From JAFGNW01 sp964618515 (lineage in GTDB: Bacteria; Zixibacteria; MSB-5A5; GN15; FEB-12), in NCBI GenBank assembly GCA_964618515.1, contig CAZUAS010000025.1, forward strand, positions 1 to 32,608: DNA of 32,608 nt, written 5' to 3'. This document shows, piece by piece, positions 14,272-21,229 of this stretch; position 1 is the stretch's first letter, and each line of letters opens with the position of its first letter. The position numbers and the translations under genes were made by a program. The notes under the pieces were generated by a model. That model was not told the origin of the DNA. It made no database searches and saw nothing but the letters and a program-made list of their open reading frames with translations.

Positions 14272-15924
14272 ATGCTCAGCCAAACCTACATTACGGCGAC
14301 ACTGGTGGTACTGGTGGTCGTTTTAATCTGCTTGCTCGTTTTCAGAATCCGGCATGAAAAAAAGCAATTAGCCCTCATTCGGCGTATGAATCTGGAGGAA
14401 TTCTCCGAATTTTTAAAGACTAATAGTGTTGAAGGTACGATCCAGTATGTGGCTGGAAAAGTGTCTGATTTATTGAAAGATGTCTTTGAATGCCAGCATA
14501 TTGTCTTCCTTCGCAAACAACGCAGTTTCCTCGAATTAAATTACTACCACGGTATCAATAAGTTTAACCGGTCGGATTTCCAGATTCGTTTCACCCAGCC
14601 GCTGGCCGATTTGTTTCGAACGACCTTCATACCGCAGAAATTGCACCGATTGAAAGGCCAGATTCCGGAGGCGGTTTATACCAAATTGGATGATATCGGC
14701 TTTGATATTTTTTTCCCTATTTTCTGGCGCGATAATCTTTATGGTGTCTATTTTATTAAAAGTAACCTCGAAATCAGGACCCCGTCTTTTACCGTTTTGC
14801 TGGCCAGCCTGGCGCAATCATTATCCGCCGCCTATCATATAAAGTGGCATGAGTCGCGTTATGATAAACTGGAGCGTAAAATGGTTGCGCAACCGCCCGT
14901 GAGTGCAAAAACCGCCGATGATGACAAACCGTCCCTGAATATCTTAAAACTGGTCAGACATCGTAATTCCGAAACCATCATCCCCAAAATTATCAGTACC
15001 GTCATAAAGGATACGGGGATGGAGCAGGTGGTTTATATTTATGAAGCTAAACTTAAAACTGACCCCTTAAATGTTTTTAAAGAAGGAATAACAGCCAATT
15101 TAGAGACTCCGGACCGGGAAACTTTCGATAAAATTCTGAAACAGCTCAACCAGAACGGTTTTATGGAGCTAAATCACTATCTCAGGAAGGAAAATATCAA
15201 TTCCGGACTGGTACCCGGATTGCTTAAAGCGGGTTTAAAGTATATGGCTTTGTTTTCTCTTTCATCGCGCCAGGCGGGCTTACTGGTTTGGAGCGGCGGT
15301 AAATCACCCCAGGTAATCGCCCGCCAATTGGAATTAATCCAGCCTCATACTTTTGACCTGGTGGAGAATGCCGAATCCTATGAACGGGTAGAGGAAATGT
15401 CTTATACCGACAGCCTGACCGGCCTGGCCAATCAGCGTTATTTTAATAAACGGCTTAACGAAGAAATCGGCCGGGCCAAGCGTTACCAGCGTTCTTTAGC
15501 CCTGATAATATTTGATATGGACGACCTGAAAAAAATCAATGACTCTTTCGGTCATCTGGCGGGTGATTCCATTTTAAAGCGCCTGGGGCAGATTTTGAAA
15601 AGTTCCATTCGAGCCATTGATATCATTGCCCGCTACGGCGGCGATGAATTCTGTGTTATAATGCCTGAAGCCGACAAAGCCACCTGTAAACGATTCATGA
15701 ACCGTCTTCAGGTTAAAATCGCCACCTCAAAATTTAAAATTAATGAATTTAAGGAAGAACTGAGCTGTACTATTTCCCTGGGTGGTGCGATTTTCCCTGA
15801 CCATGCCGATGATGCTGAAAAACTTATTTTTGCCGCGGATATGGCTCTTTTAAAAGCCAAGGATTCGGGTCGTAACAAATATCTACTTTATAATGACCCG
15901 GAGCATGCGCTTCTTTTTCAATAA
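14272..15924 (+). CDS. Membrane-anchored GAF-type diguanylate cyclase
   Basis: A 550-residue protein predicted to make c-di-GMP from two GTP. It has one N-terminal transmembrane helix (about 7-25), two GAF-like sensory regions (about 45-195 and 225-370, fold inferred from length and beta/alpha pattern, weak in sequence), and a GGDEF domain (about 375-542). The active site is canonical, RYGGDEF with GGDEF at 456-460, and the domain opens with the usual DSLTGLANQRYF. The inhibitory I-site RxxD is present at Arg447-Asp450, five residues before GGDEF, so product feedback is likely. The start has GTGGGTGGA just upstream. It lies between the STAS protein and the polysaccharide genes, and c-di-GMP commonly controls exopolysaccharide, so a role there is plausible but unproven. 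Confidence 0.93.
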   Translation: MLSQTYITATLVVLVVVLICLLVFRIRHEKKQLALIRRMNLEEFSEFLKTNSVEGTIQYVAGKVSDLLKDVFECQHIVFLRKQRSFLELNYYHGINKFNRSDFQIRFTQPLADLFRTTFIPQKLHRLKGQIPEAVYTKLDDIGFDIFFPIFWRDNLYGVYFIKSNLEIRTPSFTVLLASLAQSLSAAYHIKWHESRYDKLERKMVAQPPVSAKTADDDKPSLNILKLVRHRNSETIIPKIISTVIKDTGMEQVVYIYEAKLKTDPLNVFKEGITANLETPDRETFDKILKQLNQNGFMELNHYLRKENINSGLVPGLLKAGLKYMALFSLSSRQAGLLVWSGGKSPQVIARQLELIQPHTFDLVENAESYERVEEMSYTDSLTGLANQRYFNKRLNEEIGRAKRYQRSLALIIFDMDDLKKINDSFGHLAGDSILKRLGQILKSSIRAIDIIARYGGDEFCVIMPEADKATCKRFMNRLQVKIATSKFKINEFKEELSCTISLGGAIFPDHADDAEKLIFAADMALLKAKDSGRNKYLLYNDPEHALLFQ

Positions 15925-15942
15925 TCGCAGTTTTTTTTATTC

Positions 15943-15971
15943 TTTACAGATAATTTTATAAAGTCTATATT
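15943..15971 (+). promoter_or_regulatory. Sigma-70-type promoter for the polysaccharide block
   Basis: TTTACA (15943-15948), 17-nt spacer, TATATT (15966-15971): five of six matches in each hexamer at ideal spacing, in the 117-nt gap before the SLBB exporter. Transcription would start near 15978, giving a leader of about 65 nt. This is the best promoter match found in the window. Confidence 0.55.
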
Positions 15972-15977
15972 AATTAC

Positions 15978-16011
15978 CTTAAAAAAATCAAATTATATCC
16001 GATTTTTTAAG
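15978..16011 (+). repeat. Imperfect inverted repeat in the exporter leader
   Basis: CTTAAAAAAATC (15978-15989) faces GATTTTTTAAG (16001-16011), 11 pairs with one bulged A and an 11-nt loop, at the very start of the predicted leader of the gene at 16042. It could be a 5' stabilising hairpin, a protein-binding site or an AT-rich terminator-like fold. No c-di-GMP riboswitch consensus was recognised here. Confidence 0.35.
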
Positions 16012-16041
16012 TATAACTTAATTTAATGGAAATATTTAACT

Positions 16042-17043
16042 ATGAAAAGTAACAAGTACTTGTCAGGGAAGACAATAGGGGTTGGTTTACTTATATTCCT
16101 TTGTGGATTAATTTCTTCTTTTGCCTCGGAATATAAAATTGGAACCGAAGATGTGCTGGAAGTTATTTTCTGGCAGGACCCGCAGTTGAATACTACTGTC
16201 AGGGTCAGTCTGGACGGTAAAATAACCCTGGATATAATCGGCCGGATTGATGCCGCCGGTAAAACAACCGAGGAATTACAGAATGATATCGTCCGTAATA
16301 TCTCCCGTCTGAACAAGAACATATCCCAGGCGGTGGTACGGGTTATCGCTTTTAATTACAACCATGTCTTTATAACAGGTGAGGTCGAGACTCCCGGGAA
16401 GAAAACATTTGAAGAAATTCCTGATTTATGGACGATTATCAATGAATCAGGGGGCATAACCGAGTACGCCGACCTTTCCCGGGTGGCTATTATCAGGGGT
16501 GGGGAGCAGGCCGGAAAAGTGGAAATTGTCAATGTCCGTGATGCCATCGCTTCCGGGAAATTGAAAGATTTGCCTAAAATCCGCCGCCAGGATACCATCG
16601 AAATACCCCGTCGCTTATACGGTCTGACATCGTCCGAACTGACCCAGCCGGTTGAAAAGAAAAATGTCATTTATGTAGTGGGCGCCGTCAATCAACCAGG
16701 ACCAGTGGAGTTTGAAGAGAATGTCGACTTCTTGGAAATTCTGGCATTGGCTGGCGGTCCGACCCCTGAAGCCAACTTAAAAAAAGCACGCATCCTGACC
16801 AAGGACGGTACCTATGCCCAGTCCTATCAGATTAATCTGGAAAAATATACTGAAACCGGCCGCCCCGCCCGGTATATTCTCAAAAACGAAGATACGTTTG
16901 TTATCCCGCAGAAATCTACCAGCTTCTTCAGTGGCGGCATCACCACCTGGGTAGCTGTTATCGGGGGTGTTACTTCCGCGGTGCTCCTTTATGAACTTAT
17001 CAAACCGGACGAGACGGAAGAAGGGGCTGTGGTGGGGGATTAG
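16042..17043 (+). CDS. Polysaccharide export protein, Wza-like with two SLBB domains
   Basis: A 333-residue outer-membrane polysaccharide export protein. It has a signal peptide (about 1-29, cleavage likely near SSFAS-EYK; no proper lipobox although Cys21 lies in the hydrophobic stretch), a Poly_export domain (about 30-103, YKIGTEDVLEVIFWQDPQL), a first SLBB domain (107-190, VFITGEVETPGKKTF), a second SLBB domain (209-288, IYVVGAVNQPGPVEF), and a hydrophobic helix near the C-terminus (about 299-320), the position where Wza-type proteins place the helix that crosses the outer membrane. It heads a run with a TPR protein, BY-kinase and deacetylase. Such exporters normally work with a Wzz-type inner-membrane co-polymerase, which is not encoded here. 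Confidence 0.92.
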   Translation: MKSNKYLSGKTIGVGLLIFLCGLISSFASEYKIGTEDVLEVIFWQDPQLNTTVRVSLDGKITLDIIGRIDAAGKTTEELQNDIVRNISRLNKNISQAVVRVIAFNYNHVFITGEVETPGKKTFEEIPDLWTIINESGGITEYADLSRVAIIRGGEQAGKVEIVNVRDAIASGKLKDLPKIRRQDTIEIPRRLYGLTSSELTQPVEKKNVIYVVGAVNQPGPVEFEENVDFLEILALAGGPTPEANLKKARILTKDGTYAQSYQINLEKYTETGRPARYILKNEDTFVIPQKSTSFFSGGITTWVAVIGGVTSAVLLYELIKPDETEEGAVVGD

Positions 17044-17057
17044 AATCGAAAGGTCGG

Positions 17058-18191
17058 TTGAAAAATAGAATGGAAACCTATCGTTTAAGCAGTAAACTGA
17101 CTGAAAAAGATAATGAATATCTTATTCAGACGGTAAATGATACCAACCTTGGGACGGTTTCAACTTCGATTTATATTAACGGCGTCCTGACCGAGACGAT
17201 GAACAGTTTATACCCGGTTGATATTAGCGGGAACGAAGTTCTGTCGCTGGTCAAAATTACTCATGAGGAAACCAAAAAAGAGATAGAAAATCTTCTTCAA
17301 TCCTATTGTAAAGTAATTGATACCGGCGATGCCAAGATGGCCTATTATCTGGGGACGGCTTTTTTTTATAAAGGTTTTTACCGGGAAGCCCGGAACCTTT
17401 TTACCAACGCTACGGAACTTGATGCCAGTCACCATCAGGCTTTTAACTATCTCGGTTTGACGGAACTGGCACGGGGGAATATTCATCAGGCGATTGTTTC
17501 TTTGAGAAGGGCTGTAGCGCTTAAACCTGCTTTTGCGGATTATCGTAACAACCTGGGTGAAGCTCTCTTAGCTGATGACGCCGTTGATGAGGCAGTGACC
17601 GAATTTGAAAAAGCGATCGAAATAAATTTATATTATTGTGATGCCTACCTTAACCTTGGTCTGGCGCTTATTTTAAAAACCATCAAAGCCCCTGACCGGA
17701 CTACCTGGCCGGAGCGCCTTGCCCGGATCAATGATTATTTCTACAAAGCCTCCCTGATTAATCCCGTTTTCAAGAGTCAGGCTTTCGATGAAGGCTTAAA
17801 GGCACTGAAGCAGTTTGAATTATCAAGAGCACTGAATATTTTCAAGCGTATCAGGGATACCAAAAAAGAAAATTACCGTCGGGAGTTTTCTGGCTTTTAC
17901 ATGAAATTTGCCCTTTTAACCGACTGGGTTTCAGAGGAAGTACTGCAGGAGCGGATTCTTTATCTTAAAAAAGAGCTTGAAAAAAACCCGGGTTATGTCG
18001 ATTTACATGCCGAACTGGCGCGGTGTTATCTGGAACAAGCCCGACTGGTCTGGCAGCGGGGAGTTGAGGAATATCGTAAAAGTAATGAAATCAATCCGGC
18101 TCTGTCCAAGATCAAAATGGCTTTGGATATAGTGGAAAATATTTCCGAAGATATCGGTCTGGGGCTCAGGAAAATTGCGGAAAAAGGGTGA
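17058..18191 (+). CDS. Cytoplasmic TPR protein of the polysaccharide locus
   Basis: 377 residues without signal peptide or membrane helix. The N-terminal 90 residues are a small domain not recognised by me (TVNDTNLGTVSTSIYINGVL). TPR units start near residue 92 (MAYYLGTAFFYKGFYREARNLFTNATELD) and at least three run in tandem to about 210; a second alpha-helical region with a degenerate TPR (LHAELARCYLEQARLVW) is near 315-360. The start is a choice between TTG 17058 (AAAGG 4 nt upstream) and ATG 17070 (16 nt from the same AAAGG); the family N-terminus does not decide it. It begins 14 nt after the exporter stop. TPR proteins in such loci usually act as scaffolds; no specific role can be read from the sequence. 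Confidence 0.8.
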   Translation: MKNRMETYRLSSKLTEKDNEYLIQTVNDTNLGTVSTSIYINGVLTETMNSLYPVDISGNEVLSLVKITHEETKKEIENLLQSYCKVIDTGDAKMAYYLGTAFFYKGFYREARNLFTNATELDASHHQAFNYLGLTELARGNIHQAIVSLRRAVALKPAFADYRNNLGEALLADDAVDEAVTEFEKAIEINLYYCDAYLNLGLALILKTIKAPDRTTWPERLARINDYFYKASLINPVFKSQAFDEGLKALKQFELSRALNIFKRIRDTKKENYRREFSGFYMKFALLTDWVSEEVLQERILYLKKELEKNPGYVDLHAELARCYLEQARLVWQRGVEEYRKSNEINPALSKIKMALDIVENISEDIGLGLRKIAEKG

Positions 18192-18210
18192 AATAAAGGT
18201 ATAAATTATT

Positions 18211-19008
18211 ATGTCAAGAGGTGCTTTATCCATAATCGATTACTTCAGTCTGGAAACGGCTTTTGCCGCCGAATTCCGCCGTCTGCTCTACAATCTTCAG
18301 CATACCGTCAAAAGTGGTGAACTAAAAGCCTTGCTGGTAACTTCTTCGATGCTTTCCGAAGGGAAATCGACCATTTCATCCTTGTTAGCCGTTACAGCCG
18401 CCCGGAAAGGGCTCAAGACGATCATGATTGACAGTGACCTTCGAAGACCGGTGATTCATAAATTGTTCAAGCTGGAACGTCAGCACGGTATTCATGAAGT
18501 GCTCGCGGAAGAAGTTGCGGCCAAGAGCGTGATAAAGAAAACCAGCTTGTCCAATCTTGATATCATAACCGCGGGGAAAATCAGCGCCCATCCAGCGGAG
18601 GTTTTTAACGGTCCGGCTATTGGCCGTCTTATTGAAGAAATGAAATTTTATTATGATATAATTATTGTCGATTCCGCACCCGTTATCCCGGTATCCGACC
18701 CTTTGTTCGTCGCTCAGGAAGTTGATGGAATTGTGCTGGTAATCAAAGCCGGGGAAACGCAGCGCGAAGTGGTACAGCGAGCGGTCGACATACTTAATAC
18801 CAATAATTCCAAGTTACTGGGTATCATTCTCAATAATATGTCAGGAAGTCTGCCGTATTACTATGATTATTCCTACTACGGTTATCATTATGACCAGAAA
18901 CCGCCGGGTTTTCAAAAGGAATCGGGGAGAAACAAAAAAGACGGCAGTTCCTCAAAAAACAAAAATGATGATATCGCCCGGGATCCTATCTCTCCTAAAG
19001 AAAAATAA
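18211..19008 (+). CDS. Stand-alone tyrosine kinase (BY-kinase, CpsD/EpsB type)
   Basis: A 265-residue cytoplasmic BY-kinase, the P-loop enzyme that autophosphorylates and controls polysaccharide chain assembly. It opens with the typical EAFAAEFRRLLYNLQ-like helix (here LETAFAAEFRRLL). Walker A is SSMLSEGKST (45-54), where most relatives have PGEGKST, so Pro-Gly is replaced by Leu-Ser but Lys52 is kept. Walker A' is TIMIDSDLRRP (70-80, Asp74 and Asp76), Walker B is IIVDSAPV (151-158, Asp154). A tyrosine cluster lies at 216-227 with eight tyrosines in twelve residues. A Lys/Ser-rich tail follows. Unlike proteobacterial Wzc it lacks a fused Wzz membrane domain, and no separate activator is encoded nearby, so its membrane partner must be elsewhere. 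Confidence 0.9.
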   Translation: MSRGALSIIDYFSLETAFAAEFRRLLYNLQHTVKSGELKALLVTSSMLSEGKSTISSLLAVTAARKGLKTIMIDSDLRRPVIHKLFKLERQHGIHEVLAEEVAAKSVIKKTSLSNLDIITAGKISAHPAEVFNGPAIGRLIEEMKFYYDIIIVDSAPVIPVSDPLFVAQEVDGIVLVIKAGETQREVVQRAVDILNTNNSKLLGIILNNMSGSLPYYYDYSYYGYHYDQKPPGFQKESGRNKKDGSSSKNKNDDIARDPISPKEK

Positions 19009-19024
19009 TGTTAAAAGTTTATTG

Positions 19025-19900
19025 ATGTCTACAAATCTCAATATTCTGACAGTCGATCTCGAAGAATGGTTCGTGGTTGAAGTTTTATCCGATCGTTATC
19101 GGTTTGAAGAATGGAACGAACTGCCTTCGACGGTCGTGAAGAATTGTCATCGCCTGCTGGAGTTGTTTCGCCGTAAGGAAGTTCGGGCGACCTGGTTTGT
19201 GCTGGGCTGGATTGCCGATTATTATCCCGATTTAATCCGGGAGATTGCTTCTTACGGCCATGAAATAGGCTGTCATAGCTATCGGCATTTACGGGTGGAC
19301 TCCCTGAGCCCGGAGCAATTTCGAGAAGATACCAAACGGGCTATGGAGGCTATAACCAGGGCGACTAATATACGCCCGGTCGGCTATCGGGCGCCGAGCT
19401 GGTCGATCAGCTCGAAAACGCCCTGGGCTTTCGATATTCTGGCTGAACTCGGCTTTTCCTATGACAGCTCCATCTTTCCGATTAAACATGACCTTTACGG
19501 AATGCCAAAGGGACCTCGTAAAATGTTCAAAATGACCTTTGAAAACGGCCGTTCCCTGTACGAAATTCCTTCTTCAACCTGGCGCATAATGGGGCATAAT
19601 ATCCCGGTTTCCGGCGGGGGGTATCTGCGGCATTCACCCTATTGGTATATTCGAATGATGATAAAAAGGTTGAATAAAAATGACCTGCCGGTGATGATTT
19701 ATTTGCATCCCTGGGAAATAGACCCCGATTTACCCCGAGTGGAGGGATTGACGACGATGCAGAAATTCCGGACCTACGGCTCGACCTCTCTTTTCAGGTA
19801 TAAGCTGGAACGCCTGCTGGATGATTTTGCTTTTATCTGCGCGGCTGATTACATAAGTGTTAAGACGAAACGTAAAATAGGCTTTGAACGAGCCGATTGA
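19025..19900 (+). CDS. Polysaccharide deacetylase, XrtA/PEP-CTERM-locus type (TIGR03006-like)
   Basis: A 291-residue carbohydrate esterase 4 protein expected to remove N-acetyl groups from a polysaccharide. Motifs: TVDLEEWF (Asp11), HSYRH (His84 and His88, metal ligands), YRAPSWSI (121-128), and LHPWEID (His228). The TVDLEEWF opening and the HPWEID end with the DUF3473-like C-terminus mark the subfamily found in exosortase/PEP-CTERM exopolysaccharide loci. It has no signal peptide, as is usual for that subfamily. ATG 19025 is chosen because it gives the family N-terminus; the frame is open back to 18863, but that part lies inside the kinase gene and reads as low-complexity shadow. No strong Shine-Dalgarno is seen, and it starts 17 nt after the kinase stop. 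Confidence 0.92.
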   Translation: MSTNLNILTVDLEEWFVVEVLSDRYRFEEWNELPSTVVKNCHRLLELFRRKEVRATWFVLGWIADYYPDLIREIASYGHEIGCHSYRHLRVDSLSPEQFREDTKRAMEAITRATNIRPVGYRAPSWSISSKTPWAFDILAELGFSYDSSIFPIKHDLYGMPKGPRKMFKMTFENGRSLYEIPSSTWRIMGHNIPVSGGGYLRHSPYWYIRMMIKRLNKNDLPVMIYLHPWEIDPDLPRVEGLTTMQKFRTYGSTSLFRYKLERLLDDFAFICAADYISVKTKRKIGFERAD

Positions 19901-20035
19901 TTAGCCGTTTTTTGCTTTCATCTATGTGTCAGGTAAAATCTTATATGACAGGAGCAAAGTAAAATGGATATTATGAACATGAAAATAATCATTGCCTTTT
20001 TATAATATTTATAGTTAATATTAAACTGTTATGGG

Positions 20036-20041
20036 TATAAT
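20036..20041 (+). promoter_or_regulatory. Candidate -10 element for the small secreted protein gene
   Basis: A perfect TATAAT 40 nt before the start codon, giving a short leader carrying a strong TGGAGGAG (20071-20078). The -35 is weak (TTAATA at 20015-20020 with only 15-nt spacing). The rest of the gap 19901-20080 has no other gene I can support. Confidence 0.35.
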
Positions 20042-20080
20042 AAATAGTAGAGAGTAACGTCTTGCTTGTTTGGAGGAGTT

Positions 20081-20752
20081 ATGAAGAGACTTCTGATTAT
20101 TATTTCTATAATTTTAATTGTGGTACCTTTTGCTGAAGCCAAGCGGAAGGTGAAAAAAGCCGGAGAAATCAAAAATAACGAATATATTGACAATGATTAT
20201 GGCTTCAAATTAACCCTGAATAATGAGTGGAAATCCCAGGTAAGAAAAAGTGAGGAGAACTTTCGCCTGGTACTGGTTCAAAAAAATTATGATATCCCCA
20301 TTGATTATAAAGATGCTACGGATTATACCCAGATACCGAGAATTATCGTTTATGCCGACACTACTTCCATACCCATCCTGGCTTTTATTGATTCCCTGGT
20401 GAGTGATACCTACAAATCCGAACAAAAGAAAAATATTTTGAAGGAATTTGAGATTCTGAACGAATCGGAATTAATTCCCAAAGGACGTAAACCCATAAAT
20501 ATTGGGAAATCCCAGTCTCAGGGTTTTCAATGGCTGGCGCAGGCCAAATACACCAAGGAAGTTGCTACCAGTGCCGCCTCCCTCGGCGGACAGAGAGTCT
20601 ATGGCTCCTATGGCGGCGCTATCGTGGCGATTAATAACAACAACACGATCCTTTTATTTCACCTGATGTGTGAATATCAGTTTTTTGAGCCGATTTTTAA
20701 TCAGATGCTCCAGATTATCAATACCCTTGAATGGGTTGAGCAAGAGGGTTAA
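20081..20752 (+). CDS. Secreted protein of unknown function
   Basis: Not recognised. 223 residues from ATG 20081, chosen over the in-frame TTG 20066 because TGGAGGAG lies 2 nt before it, with the core GGAG at a usable distance, and because it gives a clean signal peptide (about 1-20, RLLIIISIILIVVPFAEA). The mature part is soluble with no further membrane helix, starting with a Lys-rich stretch, then a mixed beta/alpha pattern (YGFKLTLNNEWKSQV; IPRIIVYADTTSIPILAFIDSL; LLFHLMCEYQFFEPIFNQML). The pattern of a small domain with a 'GF.l..P..W' opening and a final helix resembles lipoprotein-like PsbP/DUF1795-type folds, but this is only an impression. It stands alone between its own promoter-like site and a strong terminator. 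Confidence 0.8.
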   Translation: MKRLLIIISIILIVVPFAEAKRKVKKAGEIKNNEYIDNDYGFKLTLNNEWKSQVRKSEENFRLVLVQKNYDIPIDYKDATDYTQIPRIIVYADTTSIPILAFIDSLVSDTYKSEQKKNILKEFEILNESELIPKGRKPINIGKSQSQGFQWLAQAKYTKEVATSAASLGGQRVYGSYGGAIVAINNNNTILLFHLMCEYQFFEPIFNQMLQIINTLEWVEQEG

Positions 20753-20758
20753 GGCGCT

Positions 20759-20786
20759 AAAGGCCGGTTTGACCGGCCTTTTTTTT
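20759..20786 (+). terminator. Strong intrinsic terminator
   Basis: AAAGGCCGGT (20759-20768), 3-nt loop TTG, ACCGGCCTTT (20772-20781): a perfect 10-bp GC-rich stem whose right arm runs into eight consecutive T residues (20779-20786), 6 nt after the stop of the secreted-protein gene. This is the clearest terminator in the window and isolates the lapA operon from upstream transcription. Confidence 0.92.
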
Positions 20787-20789
20787 ACA

Positions 20790-20818
20790 TTGACCGCCGG
20801 TTGCCGGGAAGTTATTTT
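20790..20818 (+). promoter_or_regulatory. Candidate promoter of the lapA operon
   Basis: TTGACC (20790-20795), 17-nt spacer, TATTTT (20813-20818), directly after the terminator and about 40 nt before lapA. Five of six and four of six matches at ideal spacing. Being the only sizeable gap before a run of six tightly packed genes, it is the natural place for the operon promoter. Confidence 0.45.
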
Positions 20819-20859
20819 TATTAACCGAAGTTTAAAAAAATTTTTATAGCGGAGGTCCT

Positions 20860-21225
20860 ATGTGGGCGGTATGGGCGGTTTTAATTTTAATAATAATTCT
20901 CGGAATGGTCTTTTTTGCCTTTAATAATCTCACTCAGGTGGTTGATATTAATCTGGCTCCGCTTTTTGAAGACCGTGAGAATGTTCCCCTGTTAAGCGTT
21001 GTTTTCTGGTCTTTTGTCAGTGGTGCGCTGCTTTCCATCTTCCTGTTTATTACTAATTTTATCAAACAATCGGTGAATGTACGAACCGCCCGGAGAAAAA
21101 TTAAAGCCCTTGAAAACGAACTGGTTATTCTGCGAAATCGACCCCTTGACGAATCCGCAGAGCTCATAAGAGGTACCGACAGCCGTAATCAATCACAGAA
21201 ATCCATCTTCGACGATAAGGGTTAA
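20860..21225 (+). CDS. lapA: LapA-family (DUF1049) inner-membrane protein
   Basis: 121 residues with the LapA pattern: a first transmembrane helix at 1-22 (WAVWAVLILIIILGMVFFAF), a short loop with the family's 'NN...V.lnl' segment (FNNLTQVVDINLAPLF), a second helix (46-67), then a cytoplasmic coiled coil (about 75-93, TARRKIKALENELVILRN). LapA partners LapB in coordinating lipopolysaccharide assembly and LpxC turnover in E. coli. The start has GCGGAGG 6 nt upstream. The next gene, 5 nt away, is LapB-like, which supports the assignment. The tail after residue 95 is polar and probably disordered. Confidence 0.85.
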   Translation: MWAVWAVLILIIILGMVFFAFNNLTQVVDINLAPLFEDRENVPLLSVVFWSFVSGALLSIFLFITNFIKQSVNVRTARRKIKALENELVILRNRPLDESAELIRGTDSRNQSQKSIFDDKG

Positions 21226-21229
21226 TGAT

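Noticed and set aside
15925..16041. c-di-GMP riboswitch before the exporter, suspected because of the neighbouring cyclase
   Set aside because: The gap is only 117 nt and very AT-rich, and none of the conserved GEMM core segments could be found by eye.
18863..19024. N-terminal extension of the deacetylase frame into the kinase gene
   Set aside because: The added 54 residues are low-complexity Lys/Met/Ile sequence read out of frame from the kinase tail; the family begins at ATG 19025.
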